DNA from: Bacillota bacterium
Lineage (GTDB): Bacteria; Bacillota; Negativicutes; CTSoil-072
Direction of reading: 5' to 3'
DNA: 64,000 nt
Assembly (NCBI GenBank): GCA_017889545.1
Contig: JAGFZV010000020.1
Coordinates: 22,214-86,213, forward strand
Positions 43,445 through 52,746 of this stretch are shown here, in pieces. Both the position numbers and the translations under genes were made by a program. The notes under the pieces are model-generated. The model was not told the DNA's origin and did no database searches. It saw only the letters and a program-made list of their open reading frames with translations. Position 1 is the stretch's first letter. Each line of letters begins with the position of its first letter.

Positions 43445-44239
43445 TCATTCAGCCAGTTTTCGGACAATATTAAGGTACGCATCATCGAAAACCACATTCA
43501 AATATCCTTGAAATTCCTCTTTAATCTCATATACCGATTTGCTGCCCAAGTAATATTTTTTACTCACGATACCACTAGTGAGATAACCTGCCTTTTGTAA
43601 ATAAATCAATTTTTCTACTACAGTCGGCAAAAAGGCATTCGCATAATATTGCCACCCATCAGCAGCATGCCAGGCAAATCCAGAGAACTCTTTAAAATAT
43701 CCTACTGCCTCAGTTTCTGTTTTCGGCAACAGGCTAAGTAAGGAGTTATACTTTTCTTGAGAAAGCAATCTGTTCTTTTTAGCAAAACCAGCCAACCACC
43801 CCAGCGCCTGCACTTTTTCCCGCTTAGCGGAAGTTCCAAGTGACAAATAATATTCCCGTAAAACAACCTCCGCATCAGAATAGATTGTTATCTGTTTATA
43901 CTCCGTTATCTTTTTTTCCAAATCTTGTCCATATTGTTCGTCCAAACTAGTATAGATTTTTTCTTTTAATGCCATCATTGTTTCTTCTATTTTTTCAGGC
44001 TCGTACACCCTCACACCATAACTTACATACGGTGTAACTAACGCCCCCCGTTCTGCAATATTTACATAGTTTCTGGCACAATCTTCTTCCTTTGCCGCAG
44101 TAACAAATTTTTTTTCATTATCAATCCAGTACAATAATCCATACAATCTGTATTCATCGCCGAAATAACCTTCTTTAGCCAATTCGTTTGCTACTATACC
44201 CGAATATATGTCCCGGTGATATCCTTCTGCTTTTTCCAT
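43445..44239 (-). CDS. Protein of unknown family, paralogue 1
   Basis: 264 residues, soluble, no signal peptide or recognised domain. The N-terminus (YHRDIYSGIVANELAKEGYF) and the C-terminal FAWHAADGWQYYANAFLPTVV and YLNIVRKLAE resemble the protein at 45650-46570 in the same relative places. The middle is helical and charged. GGAGG precedes the ATG. It lies between module B and Crp/Fnr gene B, and its promoter is a near-copy of that of phosphodiesterase B, so the two should be co-regulated. A role as sensor partner or substrate-binding accessory is speculative. Confidence 0.7.
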   Translation of the reverse strand: MEKAEGYHRDIYSGIVANELAKEGYFGDEYRLYGLLYWIDNEKKFVTAAKEEDCARNYVNIAERGALVTPYVSYGVRVYEPEKIEETMMALKEKIYTSLDEQYGQDLEKKITEYKQITIYSDAEVVLREYYLSLGTSAKREKVQALGWLAGFAKKNRLLSQEKYNSLLSLLPKTETEAVGYFKEFSGFAWHAADGWQYYANAFLPTVVEKLIYLQKAGYLTSGIVSKKYYLGSKSVYEIKEEFQGYLNVVFDDAYLNIVRKLAE

Positions 44240-44289
44240 ATTGCGCCTCCAGAGCTTGAAATAAACAAACCAGGCTGATCCTTTACCTC

Positions 44290-44368
44290 AATTGTGAAAA
44301 TAGTATCATTTATCTTAATTGCATTATAAATCTTATTTCGCTTACAAAACGTTGTGCAGAACACCTTT
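44290..44368 (-). promoter_or_regulatory. Promoter of the unknown-family gene with candidate Crp/Fnr site
   Basis: GTTCTGCACAAC (44351-44362), 22 bp, TATAAT (44323-44328): same spacing as at 43343-43382 with one base different in the 12-bp site. The flanks are also nearly identical, showing a duplicated control region. Confidence 0.65.
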
Positions 44369-44420
44369 GGTGGAAAAATCATATTTTTCTGATATAATAA
44401 ATTAATTTTTGCCTAAATTA

Positions 44421-44484
44421 AAAAAGCTGCTTCTTTGTATGGCAAGATAAAATTTCTATCTCGCCATACAAAGAAGCAGCTTTT
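44421..44484 (-). terminator. Terminator of Crp/Fnr gene B
   Basis: A stem of over 20 bp (AAAAGCTGCTTCTTTGTATG and complement) with TTTTTT after it on the minus strand. Confidence 0.9.
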
Positions 44485-44606
44485 AACCTTAAAGTTTTCT
44501 ATTGAAAATCACAATTCTACAAACTTATCTCACAAAATAGCAGTACCCTGACGAAAGCCACTTTAAGTTTTTTCTTATATCGTCTATCTGGACAGATGCA
44601 ATGGGA

Positions 44607-45317
44607 CTATGCATTTGAATACTCATCGGCTGCCAGATTGTCTTGAGCTGTTTGGATTAATTGTTCCAGCATCTGCGGTTGCTTAATGATAATGTCTTTT
44701 TTTTCTTTTTTTATGATATCCATTTTTTCTAATTCGCCAATATATCTTATGATATTGGAACGGTGAACGCCGGTAATCGACGCCATATCGGTTCGTGTCA
44801 AAAAATTTTTGATGAAAATGCTTTGATCCGCTCGCACTACCCCGTAAGATTTACCTAATTGCTGCAGCAACGTATAGATTTTTATTTTACTGGTGTTTTT
44901 ATCTTGCATAAGCAACGTATCCGTACAATACTGCATTTTACTGTAAAGCTGTTCCAAAAAAAGATCGAAATACGATCGATCAGTCAGCATGGATTCAATA
45001 AAAGTATTTTTATCCATCATAATAATTTTTGTTTCTTTTAATGCAACGGTTTCCTTATAAATGCGATTTTGAAAAAAAACAACCAGCGAATTATCACCTA
45101 GAACCCACAATAGTCTTTCTTTTCCCTCCTCGCTTACTATGGTAATTTTCAACATCCCTTCTTCAATATAGCCAATCAATGATTGATTATCATCCGGCAT
45201 CAGCACTCCTCCTTTGGGCAGTGTGATCCGCTTCAAGGGTTTTTCTTTAAATATTTTCAGTAAAGTCTTATTCGCTTGCATGAATGGATTGCATTTGTTG
45301 ATAGTTTCACGGTTCAC
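44607..45317 (-). CDS. Crp/Fnr-family regulator, paralogue B
   Basis: 236 residues, GTG start at 45317 with GGGGGGAG upstream. The layout matches paralogue A: effector barrel (SLIGYIEEGMLKITIVS), dimer helix with QYCTDTLLMQDKN, and HTH (FLTRTDMASITGVHRSNIIRYI). The recognition helices of A and B are almost the same, so they may bind the same DNA sites. The cyclic-nucleotide signature is absent. Position between the two unknown-family genes suggests it controls both and the modules. Confidence 0.88.
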   Translation of the reverse strand: MNRETINKCNPFMQANKTLLKIFKEKPLKRITLPKGGVLMPDDNQSLIGYIEEGMLKITIVSEEGKERLLWVLGDNSLVVFFQNRIYKETVALKETKIIMMDKNTFIESMLTDRSYFDLFLEQLYSKMQYCTDTLLMQDKNTSKIKIYTLLQQLGKSYGVVRADQSIFIKNFLTRTDMASITGVHRSNIIRYIGELEKMDIIKKEKKDIIIKQPQMLEQLIQTAQDNLAADEYSNA

Positions 45318-45649
45318 GATCTTGCTCCCCCCAATTTATCACTTTAAAACGGTTTTCCCGGCAAAACATTTTTTTGCATTTGAGATGGTTTCCAGCGCCC
45401 ATGCAACATCCAAGAAAAAAATTTTGCATCCCACCACGAAAGCAAATAACGCTAATAAGCTACGAACATAACTGACCAATTATTCTTTGGTGGATAAAAA
45501 GCTAGCCTGCGCTACCTCCATAGTCATCAGCATTATATATAATATATAATCGGAGATAGGTTGTTCAATGACCGCTCATGATCGCATGACTACATCCAAA
45601 GAAATAAGAGACCTAAAATGGAACCAAAAAACCAACAGGAGTTGAGACA
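45318..45649. other. Divergent control region between Crp/Fnr gene B and the second unknown-family gene
   Basis: 332 bp without a gene. It has an AAAACGGTTTT palindrome near 45352 and an AT-rich TATATAATATATAAT run near 45535 that could supply a -10 for the plus-strand gene. The duplicated promoter block seen at 43311 and 44290 is not present. Confidence 0.5.
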
Positions 45650-46570
45650 ATGAGCATTTTAAACAATTATACCCGTGATGTCTTTGTAGGGGAATTTGCC
45701 AAAAATAGAATTCAAGAAGAAATCTCTCTTTTCGGCTTTGCTTATTCAGAGAATGAAATGATCCGGTATTATTTTACAGAAAATGAAACTGATTGCTATC
45801 TTATACGGCAAAATAAATTCGAAAATAATCTTTGTGTAACACCCATTGAAATGATCACCAGCAAAACGTCCGGCAATGTTTCTGCGCAAAAACAGGCAGA
45901 AGATGATTTAATCGAACTGTTGGGTAAAAAATACCCGGAAAATTATTTTTGCTTTTTAAGTTATTTTATCGCTTCCAAAACAGACAATCAAGCACCGAAT
46001 TTTTTAAACGAATATGTGAACAGTTTCCGCACAGAAACAAGCAGCGTCCAGCAACAGGCAAATTACAATTTGATTACACTGGCCTATTATGCAAAACGCA
46101 TAAGCGAAGATAGTTATGAAAAACTAGTAAAAAAATCCCAATTCACGGAAAATGAACTTGCACAAACCCACAAGATATCAAATTCAAAAGTCTTAGCGGG
46201 CATTGGTTATTTTCAACCTGATCAAACAATCGCTTACTATTGCAATGCATATTTGCCAAATGTCTATAAACAAAAAATCGCATTGGAAAAGAAAAATTAC
46301 GTGGTTTCGCCAATTCTGCAAATAAACTGCGATTTATCAGATACAGAGAATCATTCCATGAAAGATCTTAAAGATAATTTTATGAGCATTCTAAAACAAA
46401 CAATCAATCCGAGTTACATGGCGATGGTTCGAAATCTGATCATGCTTCCTTCGGCAATCGATCCTCTTTTGTTCGGCAAACATTTAAACGAGATCAAACC
46501 GCAGCTGACAGATGCTGCGCTGGCTGAAATCAAAACCTATTCGAAGTTGTGGAATATATCAAGAGAATAG
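45650..46570 (+). CDS. Protein of unknown family, paralogue 2
   Basis: 306 residues, soluble. The N-terminus (YTRDVFVGEFAKNRIQEE), AYYCNAYLPNVY and MAMVRNL match paralogue 1 (43445-44239), and a C-terminal extension of about 45 residues is unique. Overall similarity is low, so the duplication is old. ACAGGAGT precedes the ATG. It is divergent from Crp/Fnr gene B and followed by a strong terminator. Confidence 0.7.
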   Translation: MSILNNYTRDVFVGEFAKNRIQEEISLFGFAYSENEMIRYYFTENETDCYLIRQNKFENNLCVTPIEMITSKTSGNVSAQKQAEDDLIELLGKKYPENYFCFLSYFIASKTDNQAPNFLNEYVNSFRTETSSVQQQANYNLITLAYYAKRISEDSYEKLVKKSQFTENELAQTHKISNSKVLAGIGYFQPDQTIAYYCNAYLPNVYKQKIALEKKNYVVSPILQINCDLSDTENHSMKDLKDNFMSILKQTINPSYMAMVRNLIMLPSAIDPLLFGKHLNEIKPQLTDAALAEIKTYSKLWNISRE

Positions 46571-46612
46571 TCATACGCAATAGTTACAATGCCCGATTTA
46601 ACCCTTCGTGCA

Positions 46613-46660
46613 AAAAAATCCCGTTGAGACTTGGAAATCAGCCTCAACGGGATTTTTTTA
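46613..46660 (+). terminator. Terminator after unknown-family gene 2
   Basis: AAAATCCCGTTGAG / CTCAACGGGATTTT with TTTTTTT following. Confidence 0.92.
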
Positions 46661-46734
46661 GTTTTATTTTTCTTAGAGTTTTGCTAATATTAACCTCAAA
46701 GCGTATTAATAAATTATACATAGGTTGTGATCTC

Positions 46735-46962
46735 ATGGAAAACATTAATTTCACCGAATGGCTTGGTTATTTCGCTTCACTTTTAGTCGCTATTTCTTTT
46801 TTAATGAAATCGATGAATAAACTTCGGTTTATAAATATGTTAGGCGCTATTTGCTTTGTCATCTATGCGGTTGCCATTAAGGCGATACCGGTGGCCTTAA
46901 TTAATTTTTTTATTATTTGTGTAAACGTATATTATTTAACCCAAAAAAATGCGGTTAAGTAA
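46735..46962 (+). CDS. Small membrane protein, YgjV-like
   Basis: 75 residues, short of the longer frame to 46549. Three hydrophobic segments: WLGYFASLLVAISFLM, MLGAICFVIYAVAI and PVALINFFIICVNVYYL. MKSMNKLRFINMLGA between the first two is characteristic of YgjV-type proteins. Function unknown. The RBS is weak. Confidence 0.72.
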   Translation: MENINFTEWLGYFASLLVAISFLMKSMNKLRFINMLGAICFVIYAVAIKAIPVALINFFIICVNVYYLTQKNAVK

Positions 46963-46994
46963 ACGCTGCGCTTTGTGCTTTGCATCCCGACTAA

Positions 46995-47906
46995 TTAAAC
47001 TAGTTTGGAATATGGTGCTTTTGAATATTTAAGAAATCCATGATCCATTTTCAACTCTATTCGTTCAATTTCATTCAAATATTCAACATAGGACCGTAAC
47101 ATTCTCTCAATAACAGCATATCGGTACCGGCTGTTAACCTGAATATGAAAACTTTTCATAACAGCCTTCAGGATATCCTCCATCGTCATCGCGCCATCGA
47201 TAACAGAATATACTCTTTCCGCCCTGTTTTTATAGAAGCTTATATTATCAGTGATCAGCTCTGTAATGTCATTGTATATCCCTTTGTGTGCTACTACATA
47301 TTTGCTGCATTTTAAGTCATACAGTTTTATTTTACTTTTCAAGTCCTCGCGGAGTATATATGCGTATGGCATTTTCGCCCCCTCCATGACTTCATAGCTG
47401 ATGAGCGCGTCTCCCAAATACGCAACATCATCCGGAGTAGTAATGCATATATGCGCAGGACTGTGTCCGGGTGTATGAAAAATTTTAAATTGAATGCCAC
47501 ACATACAGATCCTATCTTGGTTTTCCGAAATCATCATATCCGTTTCGCAAACCATGTGTCCAAATCGTTCTGTAACATCGGATAATGTTTGGCTGCTGTA
47601 ATAAACCTTGAGATTGACGTTAGAACTGCAGACAAGAGCTTCATACGCCGGCATAGCAATAACACAGTGATATTTTTCCTTCAAATAGGCATTATTGCCT
47701 ATATGGTCGATATGCGCATGACTGCATAGTATGCCAACCACTTTAAAGTTGTTTTTTTCCAGAAGTTCCTCTATTCCTTTTCTTTCACCTTTTGCCCACC
47801 CTGAATCCAACATAATAATTTCTTCATCATTTATTTTATAAAAAGGCAGGTACGTCATCCCAGTATCAATGCAAAATGTATTTCCTTTTATTTTTTTTAT
47901 TTCCAT
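46995..47906 (-). CDS. Metallo-beta-lactamase-fold hydrolase
   Basis: 303 residues. The binuclear metal motif SHAHIDHIGN near residue 80, then HTPGHSPAH and YLGDALIS, complete the MBL site. The C-terminal ~90 residues are helical, as in glyoxalase-II-like and lactonase-like members. Substrate unknown; thioester, lactone and phosphodiester hydrolysis are all possible. No clear operon partner: it converges on the YgjV-like gene and is divergent from the hydrogenase-like gene. Confidence 0.87.
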   Translation of the reverse strand: MEIKKIKGNTFCIDTGMTYLPFYKINDEEIIMLDSGWAKGERKGIEELLEKNNFKVVGILCSHAHIDHIGNNAYLKEKYHCVIAMPAYEALVCSSNVNLKVYYSSQTLSDVTERFGHMVCETDMMISENQDRICMCGIQFKIFHTPGHSPAHICITTPDDVAYLGDALISYEVMEGAKMPYAYILREDLKSKIKLYDLKCSKYVVAHKGIYNDITELITDNISFYKNRAERVYSVIDGAMTMEDILKAVMKSFHIQVNSRYRYAVIERMLRSYVEYLNEIERIELKMDHGFLKYSKAPYSKLV

Positions 47907-48131
47907 ATATTATCTTTCGCGAGAAATTGTATGACACCATACAAAACCACTAAGAAATCACTTCCTTTATTTTTTTATCCTCTTTTATGTATATCATATG
48001 TTACTGTCCGTGTCGATACTTTGCAATCAAACATAGGTTAAACCCAAAATGCCATTTGCACCACTCACCAGCTCATGATAAGATAGTATGTGAAACTATG
48101 AACTTTCAAAAGATGAAAGAGGATCACGATA

Positions 48132-49817
48132 ATGAATATTTTACAGTTTGACAAGGTACATTGTAAAAATTGCTATAAATGCGTCCGGCATTGCCCTGTG
48201 AAAGCAATCGAAGTCAACAACCACCGTGCTCAGATTCGGCCGGAGGAATGTATTCTATGCGGCGAATGCACCATTATTTGTCCGCAGAAAACAAAGGGCG
48301 CGATTAGTGAAGTCACTCAGTTGAAGGAAGCCCTTTTCAACGGCGCCAAGGTGATTGCCAGCATTGCTCCATCCTGTTTTGCCTATTTTCAGGTTTCGTT
48401 TGCCTCATTCAAAGCGGCATTATCTGCGTTGAACTTCGCGGATGCCTGTGAAACAGCCGAAGGAGCGTATCTTGTAAAGTCCGAATATGAAAAATTGATT
48501 GACGAAAATCCTGATCACGTGTGGATTTCTTCTTGCTGCTCCTCGGTCAACCTGCTCATTGACAAATATTATCCCACCGCATTGCCTAATCTTGCCCCGG
48601 TAGTAACGCCCATGCAAGCTCACGCAAAGCTTCTAAAAGAACGCGATCCGGAGGTTCTGATTGCCTTTATCACTCCCTGTATTTCAAAGAAGGCGGAACG
48701 CTATAGCATCGAATCCGCTGTTGATTTTGTCATCACCTTTGAAGAGTTGGAAACCATGCTGCTAGAATCCGGTATCAATTTTCAGGAAAACTTCCGCGAG
48801 CAGGAACCGCAATTTTTGTCGCGCAAATTCCCCACTGACGGAGGAATCATATCCACACTGGCCAAGTCTCCCGGGTACCGTTATGTCTCAGTCAGCGGAT
48901 ACCGCGCCTGTGTGCAGGCCATCCGGGATATACAAAAGGGAAAAATATCATCCTGCTTTGTGGAAATGAGCCTGTGCGAAGGCAGCTGCATCGGCGGCCC
49001 CTCCTTCCGGAAAAAAGAAGTTTCCCTCTTCAGTTCGTCGCTGCAAACGCAAAAACACTCCTGCGCAGCGAGTTACTTGGATGACTATAATATCCAATAT
49101 GAGTCCTCGTTGCTCCGCCGTTTTCCCACATCGCAAAAAGTCACGCATCTGCCGCCATCAAGCGACCAGATTGCCGCTGTTTTGCGCAAGATGGGCAAGC
49201 GATCCATAGAGGATGAACTGAACTGCGGAATGTGCGGTTATCCTTCTTGCCGGGAAAAAGCGACTGCCATATTAGCGGGCAAGGCCGAAATCAATATGTG
49301 CCTGCCTTTTATGCATGAGCGGGCCGAGTCGTTTTCCAATCAGATTATCAATATTACGCCAAATGCGATACTTTCCGTCGACATGGATCTGAAGGTGCAG
49401 CAAATCAATCAGGCTGCTTGCGAAATTTTCCGGCTGGCTCCAGAAGACGTCTTAAAGCAGCCCGTTTCCCGAATTTTGGATGAGTTCAATTTCGTGGATA
49501 TGATTATGCATGGCAAAGAAAAGATGGAAAAAACCGCGTTTCTTCCTGAATACAATGCGTATCTTTATCAGATTTTTCTCTACGATAAGGAAAGCAGCAT
49601 GGTTGTCTGCATCATGAAAAACATTTCAAAAGACCGGCAGAAAAAGAACCTGTCCATGAAAAAAAAGGTTCAAGCAGCGGCCATGGCGGACGAAATTGTG
49701 GAAAAGCAGCTGCGCATCGTACACGAAATTGCCTCTCTTTTGGGGGAAACTGCCGCAGAAACACAAATTGCCGTTCATGAACTCAAGGACACAATTATGA
49801 TGGATGAAGAGGACTAG
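48132..49817 (+). CDS. [FeFe]-hydrogenase-like sensor protein (HydS type) with PAS domain
   Basis: 561 residues. Two [4Fe-4S] ferredoxin motifs open the protein (CKNCYKCVRHCP, CILCGECTIICP). The hydrogenase H-domain follows with degenerate H-cluster motifs: SSCCSSVN for TSCCPxW, TPCISKKAE (kept) and MSLCEGSCIGG. Then comes a CGMCGYPSC Fe-S motif and a PAS domain (ITPNAILSVDMDLKVQQIN). Such proteins are thought to sense H2 or redox state instead of making H2. The gene is 4 bp from the SpoIIE phosphatase gene, its likely output. The RBS AAAGAGGA is weakly spaced. Confidence 0.92.
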   Translation: MNILQFDKVHCKNCYKCVRHCPVKAIEVNNHRAQIRPEECILCGECTIICPQKTKGAISEVTQLKEALFNGAKVIASIAPSCFAYFQVSFASFKAALSALNFADACETAEGAYLVKSEYEKLIDENPDHVWISSCCSSVNLLIDKYYPTALPNLAPVVTPMQAHAKLLKERDPEVLIAFITPCISKKAERYSIESAVDFVITFEELETMLLESGINFQENFREQEPQFLSRKFPTDGGIISTLAKSPGYRYVSVSGYRACVQAIRDIQKGKISSCFVEMSLCEGSCIGGPSFRKKEVSLFSSSLQTQKHSCAASYLDDYNIQYESSLLRRFPTSQKVTHLPPSSDQIAAVLRKMGKRSIEDELNCGMCGYPSCREKATAILAGKAEINMCLPFMHERAESFSNQIINITPNAILSVDMDLKVQQINQAACEIFRLAPEDVLKQPVSRILDEFNFVDMIMHGKEKMEKTAFLPEYNAYLYQIFLYDKESSMVVCIMKNISKDRQKKNLSMKKKVQAAAMADEIVEKQLRIVHEIASLLGETAAETQIAVHELKDTIMMDEED

Positions 49818-49821
49818 CGCC

Positions 49822-50991
49822 ATGGCTGAAACTGAATTTCAATTTTTGGAAACCGGATGGGCAAGCGTAAACAAGCAGGATGAAACGCTGTGCGGCGATT
49901 TTTTCAAAAGCTTCGAAAACAACGGAAAAAAAGTATTTGTTTTATCGGACGGACTTGGCAGCGGCGTAAAGGCCAATATCCTGTCCACGCTTACGACTAC
50001 CATTTTGGGAACGATGCTGTCGCGCGGCATCCCGCTGGACGAATGTATCAATACCGTTGCAACAACACTGCCGATCTGTCGAACGCGAAAATTGGCCTAC
50101 GCAACCTTCACCGTTTTACAGATCGAGCATAACAGGGCTTATCTTGTTCAATATTCTAACCCAGCCGCCATTCTGTTACGCCAGGGCAAGAATCTGAATT
50201 ATCCTCACAACATCCATTTTATCGGTGAAAAAGAAATCCACGAAAGCCATATCCCGATGATCACGGGAGACATTCTTGTTTTAATGTCCGATGGGATCAC
50301 CAATGCCGGAGTCGGAAAACTGGCTGCCAATGGCTGGAAACGTGAAGATCTGATTGCTTTTTTAGAGCGGCTGGATCTTGTCAAAATGTCGGCCGCGCAA
50401 ATTGCGGCCCGAATTGTCAACTGTTGTTTGACCTTGAGCGAAGATTCCCTGGATGACGATACCACCGTTCTGGTAATAAAGCTCAGAGAACGAAGTGTTG
50501 TCAATATGCTGGTAGGGCCGCCGGAAAACAAAGAGGATGACAACTGTGTTTTAAAACTGTTCTTCGCCAAGGAAGGAACCCGTGTCGTTTGCGGCGGCAG
50601 CACCGCCAACGCCGTCAGTAAATATCTTCAGAAGCCGCTTGTCGCCATAGCAGATAGCGCAACGAGAGGAATCCCTGTCATGAGCCGCATCGACAATGTG
50701 GACTATGTAACGGAAGGGGTCATTACGCTCAAAAAAGTATTGGAGCTTTGCAATACGTATTTGGAGGATCCGTTGACGTTGCTTACCTTTTATCATAAAA
50801 AGGATGCTGCATCCGTTCTTTCCTTGCTTTTGATTGAGACAGCCACCGATATCAACATTTACTTTGGCATGGCCGCCAACAACCTGCATGAAGGAACGGA
50901 ATTTGATTTTCAAACAAAGTTGTCTTTAATAAAGCAATTGGAAGAATGTTTGCAGCGGATGAATAAACATGTCAAAATTAGTTTTTGCTAA
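49822..50991 (+). CDS. SpoIIE-family PP2C serine phosphatase
   Basis: 389 residues from the ATG at 49822, chosen for AAGAGGA upstream. The first ~220 residues are a PP2C/SpoIIE phosphatase: VLSDGLGSGVKAN, LVLMSDGITNAG and SLDDDTTVLVIKL hold the metal-binding aspartates. The remaining 165 residues have no known domain but contain VVCGGSTANAV. It should dephosphorylate an anti-anti-sigma-like or other phosphoprotein on a signal from the hydrogenase-like sensor. Confidence 0.92.
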   Translation: MAETEFQFLETGWASVNKQDETLCGDFFKSFENNGKKVFVLSDGLGSGVKANILSTLTTTILGTMLSRGIPLDECINTVATTLPICRTRKLAYATFTVLQIEHNRAYLVQYSNPAAILLRQGKNLNYPHNIHFIGEKEIHESHIPMITGDILVLMSDGITNAGVGKLAANGWKREDLIAFLERLDLVKMSAAQIAARIVNCCLTLSEDSLDDDTTVLVIKLRERSVVNMLVGPPENKEDDNCVLKLFFAKEGTRVVCGGSTANAVSKYLQKPLVAIADSATRGIPVMSRIDNVDYVTEGVITLKKVLELCNTYLEDPLTLLTFYHKKDAASVLSLLLIETATDINIYFGMAANNLHEGTEFDFQTKLSLIKQLEECLQRMNKHVKISFC

Positions 50992-51021
50992 CCGGCTGTT
51001 GAAAAAAATTTTACATTTTAG

Positions 51022-51050
51022 TTGACAGGAGAAACTTGCGGGCGTATATT
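51022..51050 (+). promoter_or_regulatory. Sigma-A promoter of the T-box leader
   Basis: TTGACA, 17 bp, TATATT, starting a leader of about 390 bases. Confidence 0.85.
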
Positions 51051-51084
51051 TAAATATAATTACACTTTAACTTCATACAATAAA

Positions 51085-51365
51085 TGTGATGAGGGAGAAC
51101 TTGTCTTCTATGTCGTTTCAGAGAACCGATGGTTGGTGTGAATCGGTACGGCGGGAATGCAAACGTCGCTCCTGAACAGCAAAGCTGAACTGTAAAGTAA
51201 GCTGCGCCGGTCTCTGCTCCGCAAGGAGTGCAGTCGTTATTCTGCTAGGGTTGTTTGACCTGATGAGATGCAGATATTTTTATCTGTAAAAAGGGTGGTA
51301 CCGCGAGAATTACCTCTTGCCCCTTTCAGTCTATTTGACTTGAAGGGCAAGGGGTTTTTATTTTT
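51085..51365 (+). ncRNA. T-box leader of the branched-chain aminotransferase gene
   Basis: Contains stem I elements (AGAGAACCG, GGTTGGTGTGAA), the invariant T-box sequence AAAGGGTGGTACCGCG at about 51293-51310 and a terminator stem (TTGCCCCTT / AAGGGCAAGGGG) ending in a T run near 51360. Uncharged tRNA pairing with GGTGG allows read-through. The specifier codon is uncertain: GGGAATGCAAAC near 51153 is where it should lie, which would read TGC, an unexpected choice for this gene. Confidence 0.93.
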
Positions 51366-51449
51366 TTTGCAGGAGGTGGTTCGTTTTTTTCTTTTCAAAA
51401 TACAACGCTTTATAAGCTGAATAATTTATTGATAGGAGAGTGCAGAAAG

Positions 51450-52472
51450 ATGAGTAAACTAGCAAATATCGATTGGAACAATTTAGGATTTAGTTACATC
51501 AAAACGGATTTTCGTTACATCTCTACCTGGAAAAATGGGAGTTGGGATGACGGCAAACTTGTTACAGACAATAAGCTTACAATCAGCGAAGGGTCAACGG
51601 CATTGCATTATGGTCAGCAATGCTTTGAAGGAATGAAGGCCTACAGAACAAAGACGGGCGACATTCAGCTTTTCCGCCCATATGAAAATGCCAAACGGAT
51701 GAATCTTAGCGCTCATTACCTGATGATGCCCGAAATTCCTGAAGAAAAATTTGTCGATGCCGTGAAGCAAGTGGTACGGGCAAACGAAGCCTACGTTCCC
51801 CCTTATGATAGCGGCGCAACTCTTTATATCCGGCCGCTTCTGATCGGCATAGGCGACAATATATGCCCTTGCCCGGCGCCGGAATATTTATTCTGCGTTT
51901 TCTGCATGCCTGTTGGTCCCTATTTTAAAGACGGCATGGCGCCTGTCAATTTTACCGTTTCCGACTTTGACCGGGCAGCTCCTTATGGGACAGGCGGTTT
52001 GAAAGTCGGCGGAAATTATGCGGCAAGCCTTTACCCTTATCATTTGGCAAAAAAAAGCGGGTTCGGCGATTGCATTTATCTTGACCCAACTACACATACG
52101 AAAATCGAAGAAGTCGGCACAGCCAATTTTTTCGGCATCACGAAAAATGATGAATTTGTCACGCCAAAATCTCCATCGATCTTGCCAAGTATCACGAAGT
52201 ACTCCCTTCTTTATCTCGCCAAAGAGGTTTTGCATTTGAAAACAGCAGAAAGGGATGTCTTGATCGACAATCTTGATGAATTTAAAGAAGCGGGGGCTTG
52301 CGGAACCGCAGCCATTATCACACCAATTGGGGGTATTCAATATAAAGGCAAGCTGCACGTCTTTCATAGCGAAACGGAAGTGGGCCCGATTACCACCAAG
52401 CTGTACAATACTCTGTGCGGCATTCAATTCGGCGATATAGAGGCGCCGGACGGTTGGATTGTTAAGGTTTAA
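51450..52472 (+). CDS. ilvE: Branched-chain amino acid aminotransferase
   Basis: 340 residues from the ATG at 51450, with AGGAGAG upstream. Fold type IV PLP enzyme: [31 protein letters not shown] (PLP-Lys region nearby), [10 protein letters not shown] and [11 protein letters not shown] are characteristic of class II BCATs. It interconverts Leu, Ile and Val with their 2-oxo acids. The upstream T-box ties expression to tRNA charging. Confidence 0.95.
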   Translation: MSKLANIDWNNLGFSYIKTDFRYISTWKNGSWDDGKLVTDNKLTISEGSTALHYGQQCFEGMKAYRTKTGDIQLFRPYENAKRMNLSAHYLMMPEIPEEKFVDAVKQVVRANEAYVPPYDSGATLYIRPLLIGIGDNICPCPAPEYLFCVFCMPVGPYFKDGMAPVNFTVSDFDRAAPYGTGGLKVGGNYAASLYPYHLAKKSGFGDCIYLDPTTHTKIEEVGTANFFGITKNDEFVTPKSPSILPSITKYSLLYLAKEVLHLKTAERDVLIDNLDEFKEAGACGTAAIITPIGGIQYKGKLHVFHSETEVGPITTKLYNTLCGIQFGDIEAPDGWIVKV

Positions 52473-52510
52473 TACTAGGAAACCGTTGCAAAAGTTCATA
52501 GTTTCTTGGC

Positions 52511-52558
52511 AAAACACAGCTGTTTGTCTTTTAGTTAGGCAAATAGCTGTGTTTTTTT
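52511..52558 (+). terminator. Terminator after ilvE
   Basis: AAAACACAGCTGTTTG / CAAATAGCTGTGTTTT stem with TTTTTTT following. Confidence 0.9.
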
Positions 52559-52746
52559 ACCCTGCTTTCTACTCTTTTTTATGATGGTCCGAACCTATCC
52601 ATTTTTCTCCTCCAAGTGGAATTGCATTGAAACCGAGACTGGAATAATGGTAAAATAAGGCCTGATAAGTCACAGAAATAGTTATACTTTCTGCAAGGCC
52701 AAACTAAATTTCTTGGCAGGATTACATACGATAGGAGCGATGAAAA

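Noticed and set aside
48132..49817. Catalytic [FeFe] hydrogenase
   Set aside because: Two of the three H-cluster motifs are altered and a PAS domain follows; no maturation genes or electron-transfer subunits are present.
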